Assembly (NCBI GenBank): GCA_026413225.1
Contig: CM048560.1
Span: forward strand, 11,240,001 to 11,304,000
DNA length: 64,000 nucleotides
Reading direction: 5' to 3'
Source of the DNA: Otis tarda
Taxonomy: Eukaryota; Chordata; Aves; Otidiformes; Otididae
A program made the translations under genes and the position numbers. Numbering within the stretch: the stretch's first letter is position 1; each line of letters starts with the position of its first letter. Under the pieces are notes generated by a model, which worked only from the letters and a program-made list of their open reading frames with translations, was not told where the DNA came from and searched no databases. Shown here in pieces: positions 1-13,600 of this stretch.

Positions 1-1486
1 TTTTTTCCCCTTTTTTTCAGCACCAGGAGTTTTCTGAGCTGCAGCTGCTGACTGCAGGATGGCTCTGAGGGCTGTGTATGGTGACTGTGGCAGCTCCAGA
101 AGGGACACCAAGCTCTGCTCTGGGTCCCTGGCTCAGGGACAGACACCCACCTTGCCTCCTCCTCTTCTGATGGATGGTCCTGGCAGAACAAGGGCCACCA
201 CGCTGTGTGGTGTTTGCTGCCTACAACGGAGATCCAGCCCCCGCTGTTGCGCATCCCTTGCTCACAGGCTCCAGGGAAAGCCAGGGAGTCCAGCTGAGAC
301 ATTTTGCAGTGCAGGAGGAATCCACACCAATGAATCCCCAACATGTGAGAAAGGAGAAAACCTTCTAAGGCCCCTGCAGCTCTGACCCTCTGGTGGAAGC
401 CACAGGCCATCTGCAAAATGGCAGGGCTGCACCTCCACCCAGTGCTCCCAGGGCATGAGCGCAAAGCTGACAGCCAGCCATGCTCTTGCTCCCCCTTCTC
501 CTGTCTTTAATGAACGCAGTAGAGAGTGGATGAGGACAGAGAGGAAGCTGGTGGATAAGCACTATTCTGAAGCTATTTATTATGGAGCTATTCATTAACT
601 CTATTTATTACAGAGTTAGTTAAAAAAACAGATTTGACAACTTGGAAGAATCTTCTTGTGATTATTTTGGAGACGTTGGGGGCAGAGGCAAAGATAAAGC
701 ACACTGAGCTGCCCCATGATTTCTTTCTGGTGGGAAAATAGCATTTTAGTGAGAAATGAAAGTTTCAGTGGAAAAGTATCTGAAATCTTTGCTTTTCCCT
801 AGATCACACAGAGTATCTGCTACCATCAGCATTTCATATAGTCTAATAACAAAATATTAATATCTGAAAATCTAGCCTATAGGTCACAGAAGGGCTTGGC
901 ACCAACCTCCTACAGTACACAGACAAGCACCTGCTGATGGCTCTAGCAAAGCCCACCTGGAGCATCTGCTTCTGAGACATAAATGAATCCATCTGGGAGA
1001 CCGTTCCCTGCAATGTCTTTACTGCTGCAGTCCGGCCTGCAGTGAAACGGAAAGACCTAAAGGAGGCTTTTCTGTAATCACCTGTGGCAAGATGACAGCT
1101 TCAAGAACTGCTGCGGAAGACTTCTCAGCCAGGGCCAAACCGCAGCCTGGGATGCGAGAGCAAGCTGGCCAGCTGTGCACGGGCAGGGAGGAGGAAGGAA
1201 GGAAAAGAGAAACTGGCCTTTGCCTGCATGCACCACTGCCAGGACTTGGACAGGAGCACTGCCTCCAAAACAAGGTCTAAAAACTTTCAAAGGGTTTAAA
1301 GAGGTTATGGACTGCTCCATGGCAAAGCCAGCAGCCCTTCCTGTGAGACAGAAGCAACCCCAGCTCCTTCTCTTTCTTCTTACCGAAGTGGAGTTTCAGA
1401 AGTGGCTGTCATTGCACAGAAGGAGATATCTGATTGTGAGAGCTTTTAAATTTAACAAAGACATAACAAAACCCACCAGCGGGAAA

Positions 1487-1570
1487 CTGGTTTCAGAAAT
1501 TCAAACAGAAACAATACTTTTTAATGACTGGTTTCAGAAATTCAAACAGAAACAATATTTTTTTTAATGA
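1487..1570. repeat. Two-copy direct tandem duplication of about 41 bp
   Basis: Bases 1487-1527 and 1528-1570 are near-identical adjacent copies that begin CTGGTTTCAGAAATTC and end TTTTTAATGA. They differ by one C/T change and a longer T run in the second copy. This looks like a simple recent tandem duplication in intergenic DNA with no visible function. Confidence 0.9.
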
Positions 1571-4500
1571 TAACCAACAACACATTCCCAACGAGGCAGT
1601 CACTAAGCCGATGCCTGCCATCTTTCCGAGGGCGTTCTCTTCAGAGGCGATTCCTCTGGGGCTTACCTGGGAGCCAGATCCAGACGGAGCAGAGCAAGCT
1701 GCCGAGCACCCTCCCAGCCAGGCATCCAGCCCTGCTCCCAGACACAGCTCCCCAGGGCGAGGGTAAGGACTAGATGCGTGGCAAAGGGTCTGCTCTTAGG
1801 CTGCGCAATGGGAATGGCTCCGCTAGGCACACCTGAGCTGGCAAAGGGGCCACAAACACTCGCTGCAGTGGCAGTTCCAAGTTCTTTTCCACACACTGTG
1901 CCCATTGCAGGGAAGTCAAGGCTCCAAGCAGAACCTCGGAGTAGCTTGTACTGCTCCAGTGCAGCAACTTTTTGTCCTCAGGCAGAAGAAGAGCCAACAT
2001 CCAGGCCTCCAGCACTCCACCAGAGCATCCTCAGACTGAGGATAGTCTGCAGTCATAAAACCCCCGTCGGCCAGATGTTATCTCGATACACAAACTCATT
2101 TCCTGGCAAGAAACAAATCAAAAATGCTACAAAAAACTTCCCTTGGATACACTTGGTGAAAAATTACTCTTACACAAGTTTTCTGTCCAATTACAACTTG
2201 ATTTTGCCTCCTCCTTTTATGATAAAAAAAAAAAAATTATTCATCTAATCAGGACCTTGGACCACAATCAAACTCAGAGCTGGAGGCAGGTTACAGCAGC
2301 TGTGGTGGCCAGCAGCCTGTGCTTGACCCAGAAGAAATCTGCACCATGTTTCTGTCATTGCCACACAACCCCACCTGAAGCTGTGTCTGCACGGGGATGC
2401 CCAGGACACTTAACAGGACTCCTCAAAAGATGCAAAGTCTAGGAGACAGCTGAAGTGCCCGGGTCTCAGCAAGAACTAAGGTCGCCATCCACCTGAGGAA
2501 GGCAGACACTAGCGTTCGTGCCCTGACTTTGCAGGCACCATGAACTCTGCTGCTGTGCAAACAAGCCCGAGAGGTGCCAAGCAGATGACAGTCCCTTCCG
2601 CCCGCAGCGTCTGGAGCGCACGGAGCTGTGCTTGCCTCCAGGTTTGGTGAATATTGACCTCAGGGACACGAAGGGCACACGTCTGGCTCCCTGGCCTGCC
2701 CCTGGCTACAACCACAGCTACACATGAAGTCTTTTTCTGCAGTAACTGCACGGCAGGCCGGTGAATTCTTCCTCTCGTCTTGCCAACCAGACCACACCAG
2801 TAACCACACTGGTGAAGAAAAGCAAACTTTTTGGCTCTGAGAAACTATTTCCTTCTAGGAACCTGTTGAAGTTACACTGCCTCTAGCAGCACGAGCTGTG
2901 CCTCTCGCTGGGAGCAGAGCTTGCTGTCATTCTTCTACTGCTACAGCACCACTGCAAACCTACTGCGCGTCATTTCAGGCCAGCACAACACAAACATCAT
3001 CACCTACAAACGCATGACAGGGAAGAGCCACCACCATCCCTCTCTGCAGCTGCCTTCTCAGAACTGGGGAGGCAGCCCCTCTTCTGTAGGGACTTTCTTC
3101 TCTGATGACATCAGGCTGCAGCACTAGGTCACATGCTTCCTTTCACCCCAGGAGCAAAAAAGGCCATCTCCTTTCTTGGTACTGTTTCTGCTTGGCTGGA
3201 CAGCAGAGCATTTCTGCAACCCCAGTCTGGGGCTCTTGGGCATCCACAGTGTGGAATGCAGTACGTGTGGTTTCTTCAAGCAGCCTCATTTTCCTCTCTT
3301 TGCCAGAAGTTTCCTAGAGGTCAAGTAAGGAGGAAGGTCATACAAAATCACTCATTTAAATTTTTCTCTACTGAGAAACCAGAATGTGCACTCTTAGATA
3401 CTGCTGGCACACAGTCTCTGGCCCTCAGAGAAGCCATTCTTTGAATCAAGCCCAATCCCAGCTTTCTACAACAGGGGGATTGTCTGCTAGGAAGGAAAAA
3501 ACTGAGGCAACAACCAAAAAAGTCCACCTCAGATGCAGCAGAAAGTGAGATGGCTGGGAGGGGATATATGAGCAGTTAAGCTAAGAAAAAGGCAGTGCAG
3601 TGCACGTTTGATAGCAAGTGCTATGCTCCGGGTTTCTGCTGTGAACCAGCAATGATGAGAAACATCTTTCTTGGTCACCAGTCTTGGGAGCAAGAGTTTG
3701 CCCATTTGGGGGTGTTGAGGAGGGCTACACGCACATCTCAAGGATCCTCCTTGGCACCCAGCTGGAAAGGTTTGGTCAGACTTAAGCCAGGTCTGGCAGC
3801 TGGAACAGTCTGAGAAACAAAAACAAGAGATTTTATTTCCACGTCCTGCACTCTCAGGGGCATTGCCCACATCCTGAGATCAGATGGCAATCTTCACCCA
3901 AACTCAGGCCATGAAACAGGCCTGATGAAGCTCTCAAGCAGTTTTTTTCCCGTCTTCATGTGGTGGGTGATGGTTTTCCACTGCAAATCTTAAATCCATT
4001 AGGAGCTCCCAAGTGGCAGCTTTCAGTACATTGCACAGTTCCTACTGGATTAAGAACAAAGGATGCAACTCTTGCTATTGGGGATGTGACAGATGTCTCA
4101 TTCCTTCCCTTCTGTCCTCCCATACAATACTGTGGGGTGAATATGACAAGAAGTTCTAGGTCTAAGCTGCAGCAAGAGGCATAGGACTGTGGAAAAAGCC
4201 TTCAGTGGTGAAGACTGCTAAACAGTTGTAATCAAGCTCAGCTTGCCATAGACTTGGCAGGGTCTTGGTGGATCTTGGAGCAGAAGATGAACCCTTCCAA
4301 AAAAACTTCAGTGCTACTTCGAGCTGCTGCTTTGAAATTCAGCAATCTTTCTTACTCATTTTAGAGGACTGATTACCGTAGCGAAGACAGACATTACGTC
4401 ACAGCAAAAGCCACCAGCCTAACAGTGATACATACCATTACCATCACCCTGCTCTCAGTGCAGGTGTCCAAGGTCAGCGATTCAGTGTCCAGCTGGCTGC

Positions 4501-4574
4501 TGGTTCCTAGTAGCACTCAATACTGGGACTCAGGAGTCAATACTGGGGCTTCTTATGCTTCAGTTTCCTTGCTG

Positions 4575-5275
4575 CTGACCTGGATGAGAGGATGGAGCAT
4601 ACGGGCAGCAAGCCTGCAGATGATGTGAAATTGGGAGGAGCGGTTCATACACTGAAGGGCAAAGCTGCTATTCAGAGGGACCAAGACAGGTTGGAGAAAC
4701 AGGCTGAGAGGAACCTCAACAAGTTCAATGGCAAATGCACAGCCCTGCCACTGGGATGGAGTAACCCCCCGCAGCAGAACAGGCTGGAGAACAGGCAAGA
4801 AAGCAGCTTTGCAGGAAAGGACTTGGAAGTGTGGGTGGACAACCAGCCCAGGAGCCAGCAGTGCAGCTGTGCAGCAAAGGCCAAGCGCTAGCAGGAGCGC
4901 AGGCAGCAGGGTGAGGGGAGGGATCCTGCATCTCCCCATAGCACTCGTGAGACTGGCTGGAGAGCTGGGTCCAGTACGGGTTCCCCAGCACAAAGACAGT
5001 GACACACCAGAGCAAGTTCAGTGGAGGCTAGCAAGATGGTTTGGGCTGAAAAACACAACGTATAAGGAGAAGCTGAGAGAGCCAGGTTTTTTCAGCCTAG
5101 AGAGAAGGCAAAAGGGAGATCTTGCTGTTATCTGCTACTCTCTGACGGGAAGCCACAAAGGGATGCACAAGAAAAACTGAAAGGCAACAGGCACAGGTAC
5201 AACATGAGAAATTCTCACGAGATGCATGGAAAACCTTCACTGTCAGCATGGTCACACACTGGAATAGAAAATGCC
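4575..5275 (+). mobile_element. CR1 LINE fragment, old, sense orientation
   Basis: The plus strand carries the 3' part of a CR1-type LINE. It reads through the segment near the end of ORF2 where CR1 encodes a frame resembling FNGKCTALPLG, then the conserved stretch equivalent to 'gagaagctgagagagccagg...ttcagcctagagagaaggc'. Many substitutions and frame breaks show that it is an old dead copy. Its boundaries are approximate. Confidence 0.7.
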
Positions 5276-7384
5276 ACCACTTCTCTGGTCCCATCTCCAA
5301 AGAAGATCACCTACTCTAACTTTGAACTTAACTCTTCTTTCAGAATGGGGTGGACAAAGCAGCCTCCAGATGGCCCTTCCAGGTAAATCGCCCCAGAAGG
5401 CTATGAAGCACCACTTCTCACGAGACCTCACACTTTGTGGGAAAGTGCATTGAGAACGTCTGCCTTTCAGTTTTCCGATCTGTGAAACGGGGCTGACAGG
5501 ATTTCCTTATTTGAGCCTTTGTTGTCTAGCAGATGTCCTGAATAACCCACTTTTTTCAGTGCGGAATAGATTACTCAGCTCTTCAGAACACGAGGCTCTG
5601 TCTGCAAAGCCTTCCTCCCAGCACATGCAAACAGAAGAGAGAGGCACTTCTTGTGCCATACTCAGTATTTTGTTTCAGAACTCACTTGTGATGCTGTCGG
5701 AGACTGCGTGCTTTCTTCAGATCTGAAATCCTCAGAGCTGTTCCAAAGTTTCTAGCAAACAAACTTAATGCTTTCATTTTGCACCAGAAGCATAACAGTT
5801 ACCTGGGAAATCCCCCTCCCACACCCCAGAGTCCATACTTTGGGTGACTTTATGATCTCACCACATACAGTTACTCGGGTTCAACGTTGCTTTTAAAAAC
5901 TGCCATGTAAAAGCCACCGGGGTCAACTTTTAAACTAAGGCTCGCTCTGAATGCTTAAGTACAGAAGAAATGGCAGGTGCAAGGAATCTTCCACCTCCTC
6001 TCTCCCACTCCCCTCTTAACCACACACTGCTATCCCTTAAGAGACATGACCTACCACGTGTACAACTGCTCTTGTTCTCCCAGGCCCTGCTGTAGCTCTT
6101 TCTCCAGCTTCTTCATAATCCTAAACTGGTCTTCTCATGACAAGAGCCACTGGTATCTGCATGGGCGCTGCATCTTGCTATGCCTAACTCCACAGCACAT
6201 CCTGCAAGGGGATGCAGGAAAGCCAGGAACACTCTGGCCCAACATGAACAATCATGGGGGGAAAAGAAAGGAAGTTATTAAAATGATAACTGGGAGGAAA
6301 CATCGGGGACCTGCACCCCGGGGGTGCAGTAGAGAAGGAAACAGCATGGGAAAGGGGAAAGATGACAGCTTTCCTTTCCAAATACTTCCCAAACAGGAAA
6401 ACTAGAACAGAAGGGAACCAAGAGCTTCCCCTTTCATATTCCCCCTGAGGAAGCTGTTTCAATCCCGCTATCTGGAGGAACAGTAAGTCAAGTCATCCTT
6501 CAGCAGGTACCCTCTGCAGGTGTTATTAAGAACAGATAATGTAGTAATTAAGACATTTTAATAGCATTTTTGTGTTATAAGAAGCCTGTTCCCTTCAGCA
6601 TCTGAAGAGCAGACAGCTGACTCAGGAAGACAGTAGCGTGCCTGAAACACAGCAGGTGGAATTTCCCCTTTTACATGCAGTGATCTGCGCGGCTCCCCAT
6701 GCGGAGAGGTATGGCTGGATTTTTTACGATGAAGTGATACGAGATATCTCGTTCACGCTGCAAATCCAAGGAGCCTGCAACACTAAGACAGTGAATTGCT
6801 ATATGTATTCGGGAGTTGCTGTCCCGCCTCAGGGATGGTCAAGCTGCCTGCTGGGATGGCTAAATCATTAGCTGCACTGACAGGCACAGAAGTCACCTCT
6901 TGTCATAGGTCCAACAACTCCTAAAATATCTGATCACAACTACTACAAGACAGGGGTGAGTCAAGGACCAGGCTGATGTGCAAACATTACTCACAACCCT
7001 GATTTTGTTGCGTATTTTGGTAGCTGGTGAGAGATTCCTATGACAGTGTGCACTTTCATGTTTTGTGATGCAAAACAGTTCAAAAGACAGGCTAGAAAGG
7101 ATCTCTCTCTTTTTGCCTTGTTTTCTCAGTTTCTAGTCAGAAGTTCCCTGGTAGAAGAGGAACAATGTCACCTTACAGAATTGCTCATCTTCACAAAAGC
7201 CCACCCTATTTCCAGTTAAATTAATGGAAAACGATCCCACCAACTGCAGCAGAAGTTGGACAAGGCCCCTGGAGACTGAGGTCAGAAGAGAAACTACCTG
7301 AGAGGGTGAAGAGGCAGATTCCCCATGCTCACAAAAGAAAACACAAATACACCTTATTTAAAACCAACTCTTTCCACCCTCACT

Positions 7385-7390
7385 TTTATT
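7385..7390 (-). other. Candidate poly(A) signal of TADA1
   Basis: TTTATT on the plus strand is AATAAA on the minus strand. It lies about 260 bases beyond the TADA1 stop codon, which would give a short 3' UTR. No transcript evidence is available, so the site is a candidate only. Confidence 0.45.
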
Positions 7391-7649
7391 TTTCCTAAAA
7401 AACAGTCTTTGCAAACAAATCTCTTGTTTCTCCTTTCCAATTCAGAGGGATTGCTGCAAGCAGTCCATGGCATGTGACTCTGGGGCAGCAGAGAAAGTGT
7501 ACCGCAACTCAGTCATATTTCCATAGGAAAAGTTGACTCATAACTTACGTCATCCTTGAAATGCTGACACAGTTTTGTAAGAAGCATCCAAATGTCAAGT
7601 CCAAGGAGCAGCACTGTAGCCAGCTAAGGCCCGTCGTGGCTGCCTAGCT

Positions 7650-10600
7650 CTAGCAGAGTAGAAGGCCCTCCTTTGCCGCGAGACGCTGGCGATGAATTTT
7701 ATCCTGCTGTAGCTCTTCATGGTTTGGATGCCAGAGTTTCATGACAATTCTCTCAATGTTTAGCGCGTAGACAGTGTGTGCAGGAATAACTTCTTTGTGC
7801 ACCTGGAGAAACATATTAGATAACAAGTGTCATGCTTTCATATGCATTTTCCCAGATTGCCCATGGAAGAATCTCCCTCTACTACAGGACGATCAGAGAG
7901 TCAGCCCTGCAGAGCAGGAATGCAGGCTGTCACATACGAGGAGAGCTGCAACTTGCCAGCACTGTCACACTGCCAGTACAGAATAACTGCCTGTTAACGT
8001 CATTCTGTAAGGGAGTAGCATGGTAAGGAAAGAATCATTTTGCTCTTGCGATGACAAACAACAATTTGTCATCAAAATCTTACAAACAGCAATTCTAGCT
8101 GACTAAACACACGAGACAAATGCTTGATTACAGCTCTTACAATTAATGGTCTGCCTCCACAGCCCTGAGACAAAATCCCAAGGCCTGTTCGCAATAGTGG
8201 GGATCAAGGGGGAATTCCTCACAGCTAATTTTAGACATTCAAAGTAGTCTGAATGTCCTCAGAGCTGCCAGAGAGGGAACCACAGGCATACATCTCCACA
8301 GGAAGACTCATCCAGCCTACCTTTGACATGTCCCCAGGGTTGGGGTGGTCATAGCTAACCCACTGTAGCAGCCTGCACACCAGGACCGAGGTGGAACATG
8401 AGGAGTAAGAAGGGACACGCCAGGCAAGTCATTTTGCTGCATCGCTGGCAAAATCTCAGTCTAGCTCAATTCTGATGTAATCACCGCAGTCTTGCTACAG
8501 AGGAAGACTTCACCCTTCTTACATAGCTATGAGAAGAGACAGGGATTTCCTCATCAACGCCCTGACCAAGGGGAGCAGAACAGGCATTAAACCATGAGCT
8601 GCCTGTATGTTAACTGTTACCTAAGAGTGGGAACAAGTTAAAGCCAAAGAATTCAACCTAAGGTCAGGTTGGATGGGACTCTGAGCAACCTGATCTAGTT
8701 GAAGGTGTCCCTGCTTCTTGCAGGAGGGCTGGACTGGATGGCTTTTATAAAGGTCCCCTCCAACCCAAACTATTCTATGATTCTAGTTGTAAATTTGAGA
8801 GGGAAAGATGACAACAGACTGTAAGTGGAGAAATCAAATCCCCCTCCATGCACGTAAATGAAATTCGAGACTGATAGATGGTACTCAGGACAGCACTGCC
8901 TGGGACACGACAGTGTAACATGAACAGCTTACCTGTAAAGCCTCAAAAAGGTCATACATGTTCACTGGCGGCAGGGATGCTGGTAAGGTGTCTCCAGAGC
9001 ATGCCAGGAGTAGAGCTGCCTGCTGCTCCGCATCGTCGGGCGGGGGCTGGGGAGCTAGGCTCTGACCGGCAGAAGGTGTCGCACAGGCTGGAGGGCTGTA
9101 GACAGAGCAGGCAGTAAAATCTTCCAGTCAAGAAAACAGCACCAGTTTTGGAAAGAACAAAGAAGGGGCTTGGCTTTCCTGTATCAGTTGGCTGAGCCCC
9201 TATGTACATGAAATTATTTCAGCTGGAATTAAAATATCTTTAAAATTCCAGTTTAATGTAATTAGTGCAAACTGATCCTTAACAGGCTTCAAATCTGCTT
9301 AACTGATCTCAGTTGGGCAACTTTTGCTATTTACAGCCAATAGTTTCTATCCAGAATAAAAATTAAGGCACCCACAACATTAAACTGAAAGCTGTTAGCT
9401 GTTAGGCAGAGTTGTTTGTCGAGGATTGCATTTGTAGTGTTTGTAGTGCTATAATAAAATCTTAAAACACCCACGGCCTCCTGTCAACTGCTAGAAGCAG
9501 TCATAGACAAACACAACTGCCTTCTCATACACACACGCTGCCAGATGCGCAGCACAAGCTGTTTGACATTGAGACTTTGGAAAACAAGATGACCTTGAAG
9601 CTCTGCTAACTGGAAAGGTCTGCCAAGAAACCATAAATACATTGCGATGCAGGAAATGACAGGATGTCAGTGTCTCGCAGGTCTTCACTGACATTTCATT
9701 CCTGGCATAACAGTGGTGCCCTGACAAAGGCAAGGCTCTTCTGCCCAGAGGCAGCTTCCCCTCACTACAGCTTCCAAAAAGCAGTAACTACTAAGGACAG
9801 TCAGAGGGCCAGGGGGTCACCTTTCTAAATTGATGGACAAGCACAGGCAAGGGAGAGAGACTTAACACTGTCCTAAATTCCACTGCTGAGAAATCCCCAT
9901 ATTCCCCCTCCCTGTTTAGCTGGACAGTCCTCTGTATGGATACCTTCTTAGTGTGTGAAAGGTAAACAGATTATTAACAGATTCTGAACAGAACTGAACC
10001 GCGGAGCAACTTTGGGAGTGGCAAACTGCATCTGAAATTAGCAGTGTGCTGAGAGCTCCTTACCACTCAATTAAATTGTTGTAAGCAACAACGCTGTTCT
10101 TCAGATATGGCTGAGGGTTAACATTGCTTCCGAAGGCATACTTGAAATGGCCATCTCTCAGACGATAGGCTTTCCTCCTGGATATCACAGACGCCAGAAT
10201 ATCCTTAAGATGGTTCTGCAATTAAAAATGATTTTATTACATAGGTCAATTTATTCACCCTACCAAGCCACATCTATGAGAAGGCCCTCACCAACTGGCA
10301 AGACCAAAGTAGTCCTGCTATGACCACAAGGACCTAAAGACACAAGGAAACCAAGATCTGGACAAGTCATAGTATGTTTTCACTATCAGATACAGAGAAC
10401 ATGGCACAGTGAGTACTGTACGCATTAGCCTGTGAACTGCACTTTAATAGGGGACATGCTGTCTCAAATGTCAAAGAGGTTTCTTAAATGTTAGGAAATT
10501 CCCAACCTCTGATCCTTTTGAAAAAGAGTTAAGAGATTTCACAATTGGCACTAGATGCTACACTTGTACTGAAATACTGGCCCTAAAAATACCACTCACT

Positions 10601-13600
10601 CCTCTTTTTCAGACTGTTCAGCTGCCTGAAAAGTGCTGGAGAAGCAGCTGTCTGAAAAAAACAAGCAGACAACTGCTTCTTAATTTGGCCTCACTCCCAG
10701 ATTCAGGTTGGCCTCCACATCCTGACTCCAGAAAACCATCCACACATCAACACTCCAAGTAACAGCTATATCATTCCTGGGATCTGTCCAGTAACGCATC
10801 ACTGATGGCCAAAAACAGCAACAGCAGGCACTTCACCTGCAGGTATTACCTGATTCTGTCACTTCACTTCCATGCCAGATACTTGTGCCTATAGTGGATT
10901 ATTTTTTACAGAATTGGTTAAACTGGAGCTCCCGTTCAGTCCCTACTTAAGTGACAGGAACAGCATTCTCCAAAACAGCTACTTAAGCATGCCTGGAGTT
11001 CTTCACATGCAAGTACTTCAAAATTAATAACTTGGAGGCAGAAATCCAAGATTTTACATCTATGATGCCACAAATCTGGAAGCCCTTTGATTCTCATCTT
11101 ACTCCTCCCGAGGCACACGGGCAATTAGAGAAGCAGGTTTCCTCTCCCCACTGAGGGATGCTACCCCATACTGCACACAGAGCCTTTGGTTGCTGGTGTA
11201 ATGGGAACACCAGTGCTGCCCAGCCCAGTCTCACCTCCACAGCATACACAACTGCGGTCACTGCCTCCTCTGTGACGTTGTCTAGTCCGTGTTCATATGC
11301 GGTTACGATCATCCTTCCTTCTAACTGGCCACGTGTAGGGAGCATCATGGTATGAGAACACAGCTTCAAATCATCATCCTCCTGAGGATCCTTTGCCACA
11401 AATTGCTGGGCTCCAGACAGCGGATTCTGAGGCTGGAACCGGTGCTGTTACAAACACAACATTAGAGCATAAGACGATAAATACTCAGTCAGACCCTTTG
11501 GTTCATCCAGTCAAACATTCCTTCTCCAGCTGGAAAGTAAACACCTATAAAAACGTATCACAGTAGGACAAGCAGAGTGACAATCCTCCCCAGGATACTC
11601 AACCAATCCCCAACAATTTATGACTGAAGAAATTTCTGAGCCAGGGTTCGTGTCCTTTTATTAAACAGCCCATGAACCTGTCCAGCAGCACCATGAACCA
11701 CCTAAACTTTGGGCATCCACAACATCCTGCAGCAAGAAATTCTAGTGTAACAACACACCACACAAAGAGTCACCTCCTCTAGTTTGCTTTGTATTTCCCA
11801 TCTGCTAGACTGATTTGATTCTCCTGCAAGTCTCAGATGTGGTCAGTCATTGTCCCTTTTATCTCTGTTCACGCTATCCAGGCCAGTGATGATTTTACAG
11901 ACTTTCACATCTCTCAGTCACCTCTTTCTACGGAGAGTTCTCATCTATTTAGTAATTTCTTGTACAGAAGGGTGTACTTTTACTTACTAGCTGTACAGTT
12001 TCCATCAAGATTAAATACAATTACCCTAAAGCTTGTGTGATTAAGTGATTCTTACATTTCTTTAAAGTTTTAAATGCAACAACTTAGCCAAATTCCAGTT
12101 CTGAATTTCATACTCTAGTCTCCTCATGCACTTTCAATACTCTAAGCAGAGTTCTGTTACTCAGCAGCCACTGATTCTGAGATGGATTATTGCTATTTTT
12201 CAGAACCGACTCAAGCAACCCCCATTTCCCAAGTCACATGTATTCCGGCACAATTCCCTTGCTGCTCCGGTGTCTCAAGCTCTGAGCTGGTTCCTGGGAA
12301 GTCTCAGCCCCCAGGGAGAGTGGGGAAAACAGCAGATGGGAACGATTGACGCTTGGGCCCAGACACGCACTTAGCCCAGCCCCAACCCATAAGGGAACAA
12401 CATGGTCCTGGCTCATCTATTACTCCCACAACTCCTGCCCCTCAGCTCTCCAAGCCACAAATCCAGTGGCTCTGGAATGAAGATTGCCACAAGGCTCTTA
12501 TGGGGCATCAAGGCAAACACGTACTTTAAATACAAACAATGAATATACAGCAAAGCGCATCTCTCACATCTTAGTTTCAGGAGAGGAAGGGGGGGTGCTT
12601 TATTCAAAGGACAGAGTGGCATTTAACTCAGAGTGAAAAACCAATCCACCCACTAATGATGTGAAAGCAGGTTTCTCTCCCCGTAATTCTGAAGACTTAC
12701 GCTTTCATTACAGGAAAGCTACATGCCTGTATGCCTGGAAAAAAAGACCTTCAAAATGTAAGCAGCTCTTAAGAGGAATGTGTTTTGGTACAGCAGAAGC
12801 CAATTGGAGTGAACTCGTGGTCTTTCACAGCTGTTATTCTGACCAGTGAGGGAAACATCAGGAAATGCCAAGGCACTTCAAGTTCACACTACGGAGGAAT
12901 TCCACCAGTAACAGACGAGCTCGTTAATCATAACATACATTGCATACAGTACTTGCTACCAAGGATTCCAACACAATGTTGCCTGTGGAGCTCAAGGGCA
13001 GCCCTGGCTGCAGTGACCATGAGATGGTGAAGTTCAAGATTCTTAGGGCAGCGAGGAGGGTGTGCAGCAAGCTCTGTACCCTGGACTTCAGGAGAGCAGA
13101 CTTGTGCCTCTTCAGGGATCTGCTTGGTAAAGTGCAATGGAATACAGCCCTGGAGGGAAGAGGAGCCCAGGAAAGTTGGTTGATATTCAAGGAGCACCCC
13201 CTACAAGCTCAGGAGCAATGCATCCCAACAAAGAAGTCAGGCAAAAACACCAGGAGGCCTGCATGGATAACAAGGAACTCCTGGACCAACTGAAAAACAA
13301 AAAGGAAGCCTGCAGAGGGTGGAAGTAAGGACAGGTAGCATGGGAGGAATACAGAGAAGTTGTCTGAGCAGCCAGGGATCAGGTAAGGAAGGCTAAAGCC
13401 CTGACAGAATTAAATCTGGCCAGGGACATCAAGGCAATGAGAAAAGCTTATTTAGATACATCGGGATAAAAGGAAGATCAGGGAGAATATATTTCCTTCC
13501 CTCTCTAGAAGGAAACAGGTAAGCTGGTTACCCAGGACATGGAGAAGGCTGAGGTACCCAATGACTTTTTTGCCTGAGTCTTCACTGGTGAGGACTCTAG

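Larger units (their letters stand above)
1..7384. other. Intergenic region left of TADA1
   Basis: No coding exon could be supported here. The open frames are short, lack recognisable domains and overlap one another on both strands. Identifiable contents are a 41-bp direct duplication near 1.5 kb and an old CR1 LINE fragment near 4.6-5.3 kb, both listed separately. The first 20 bases look like a polypyrimidine tract followed by CAG, so a terminal exon of a plus-strand gene could start at base 21, but it would be too short to identify. The right end borders the probable 3' end of TADA1. Confidence 0.6.
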
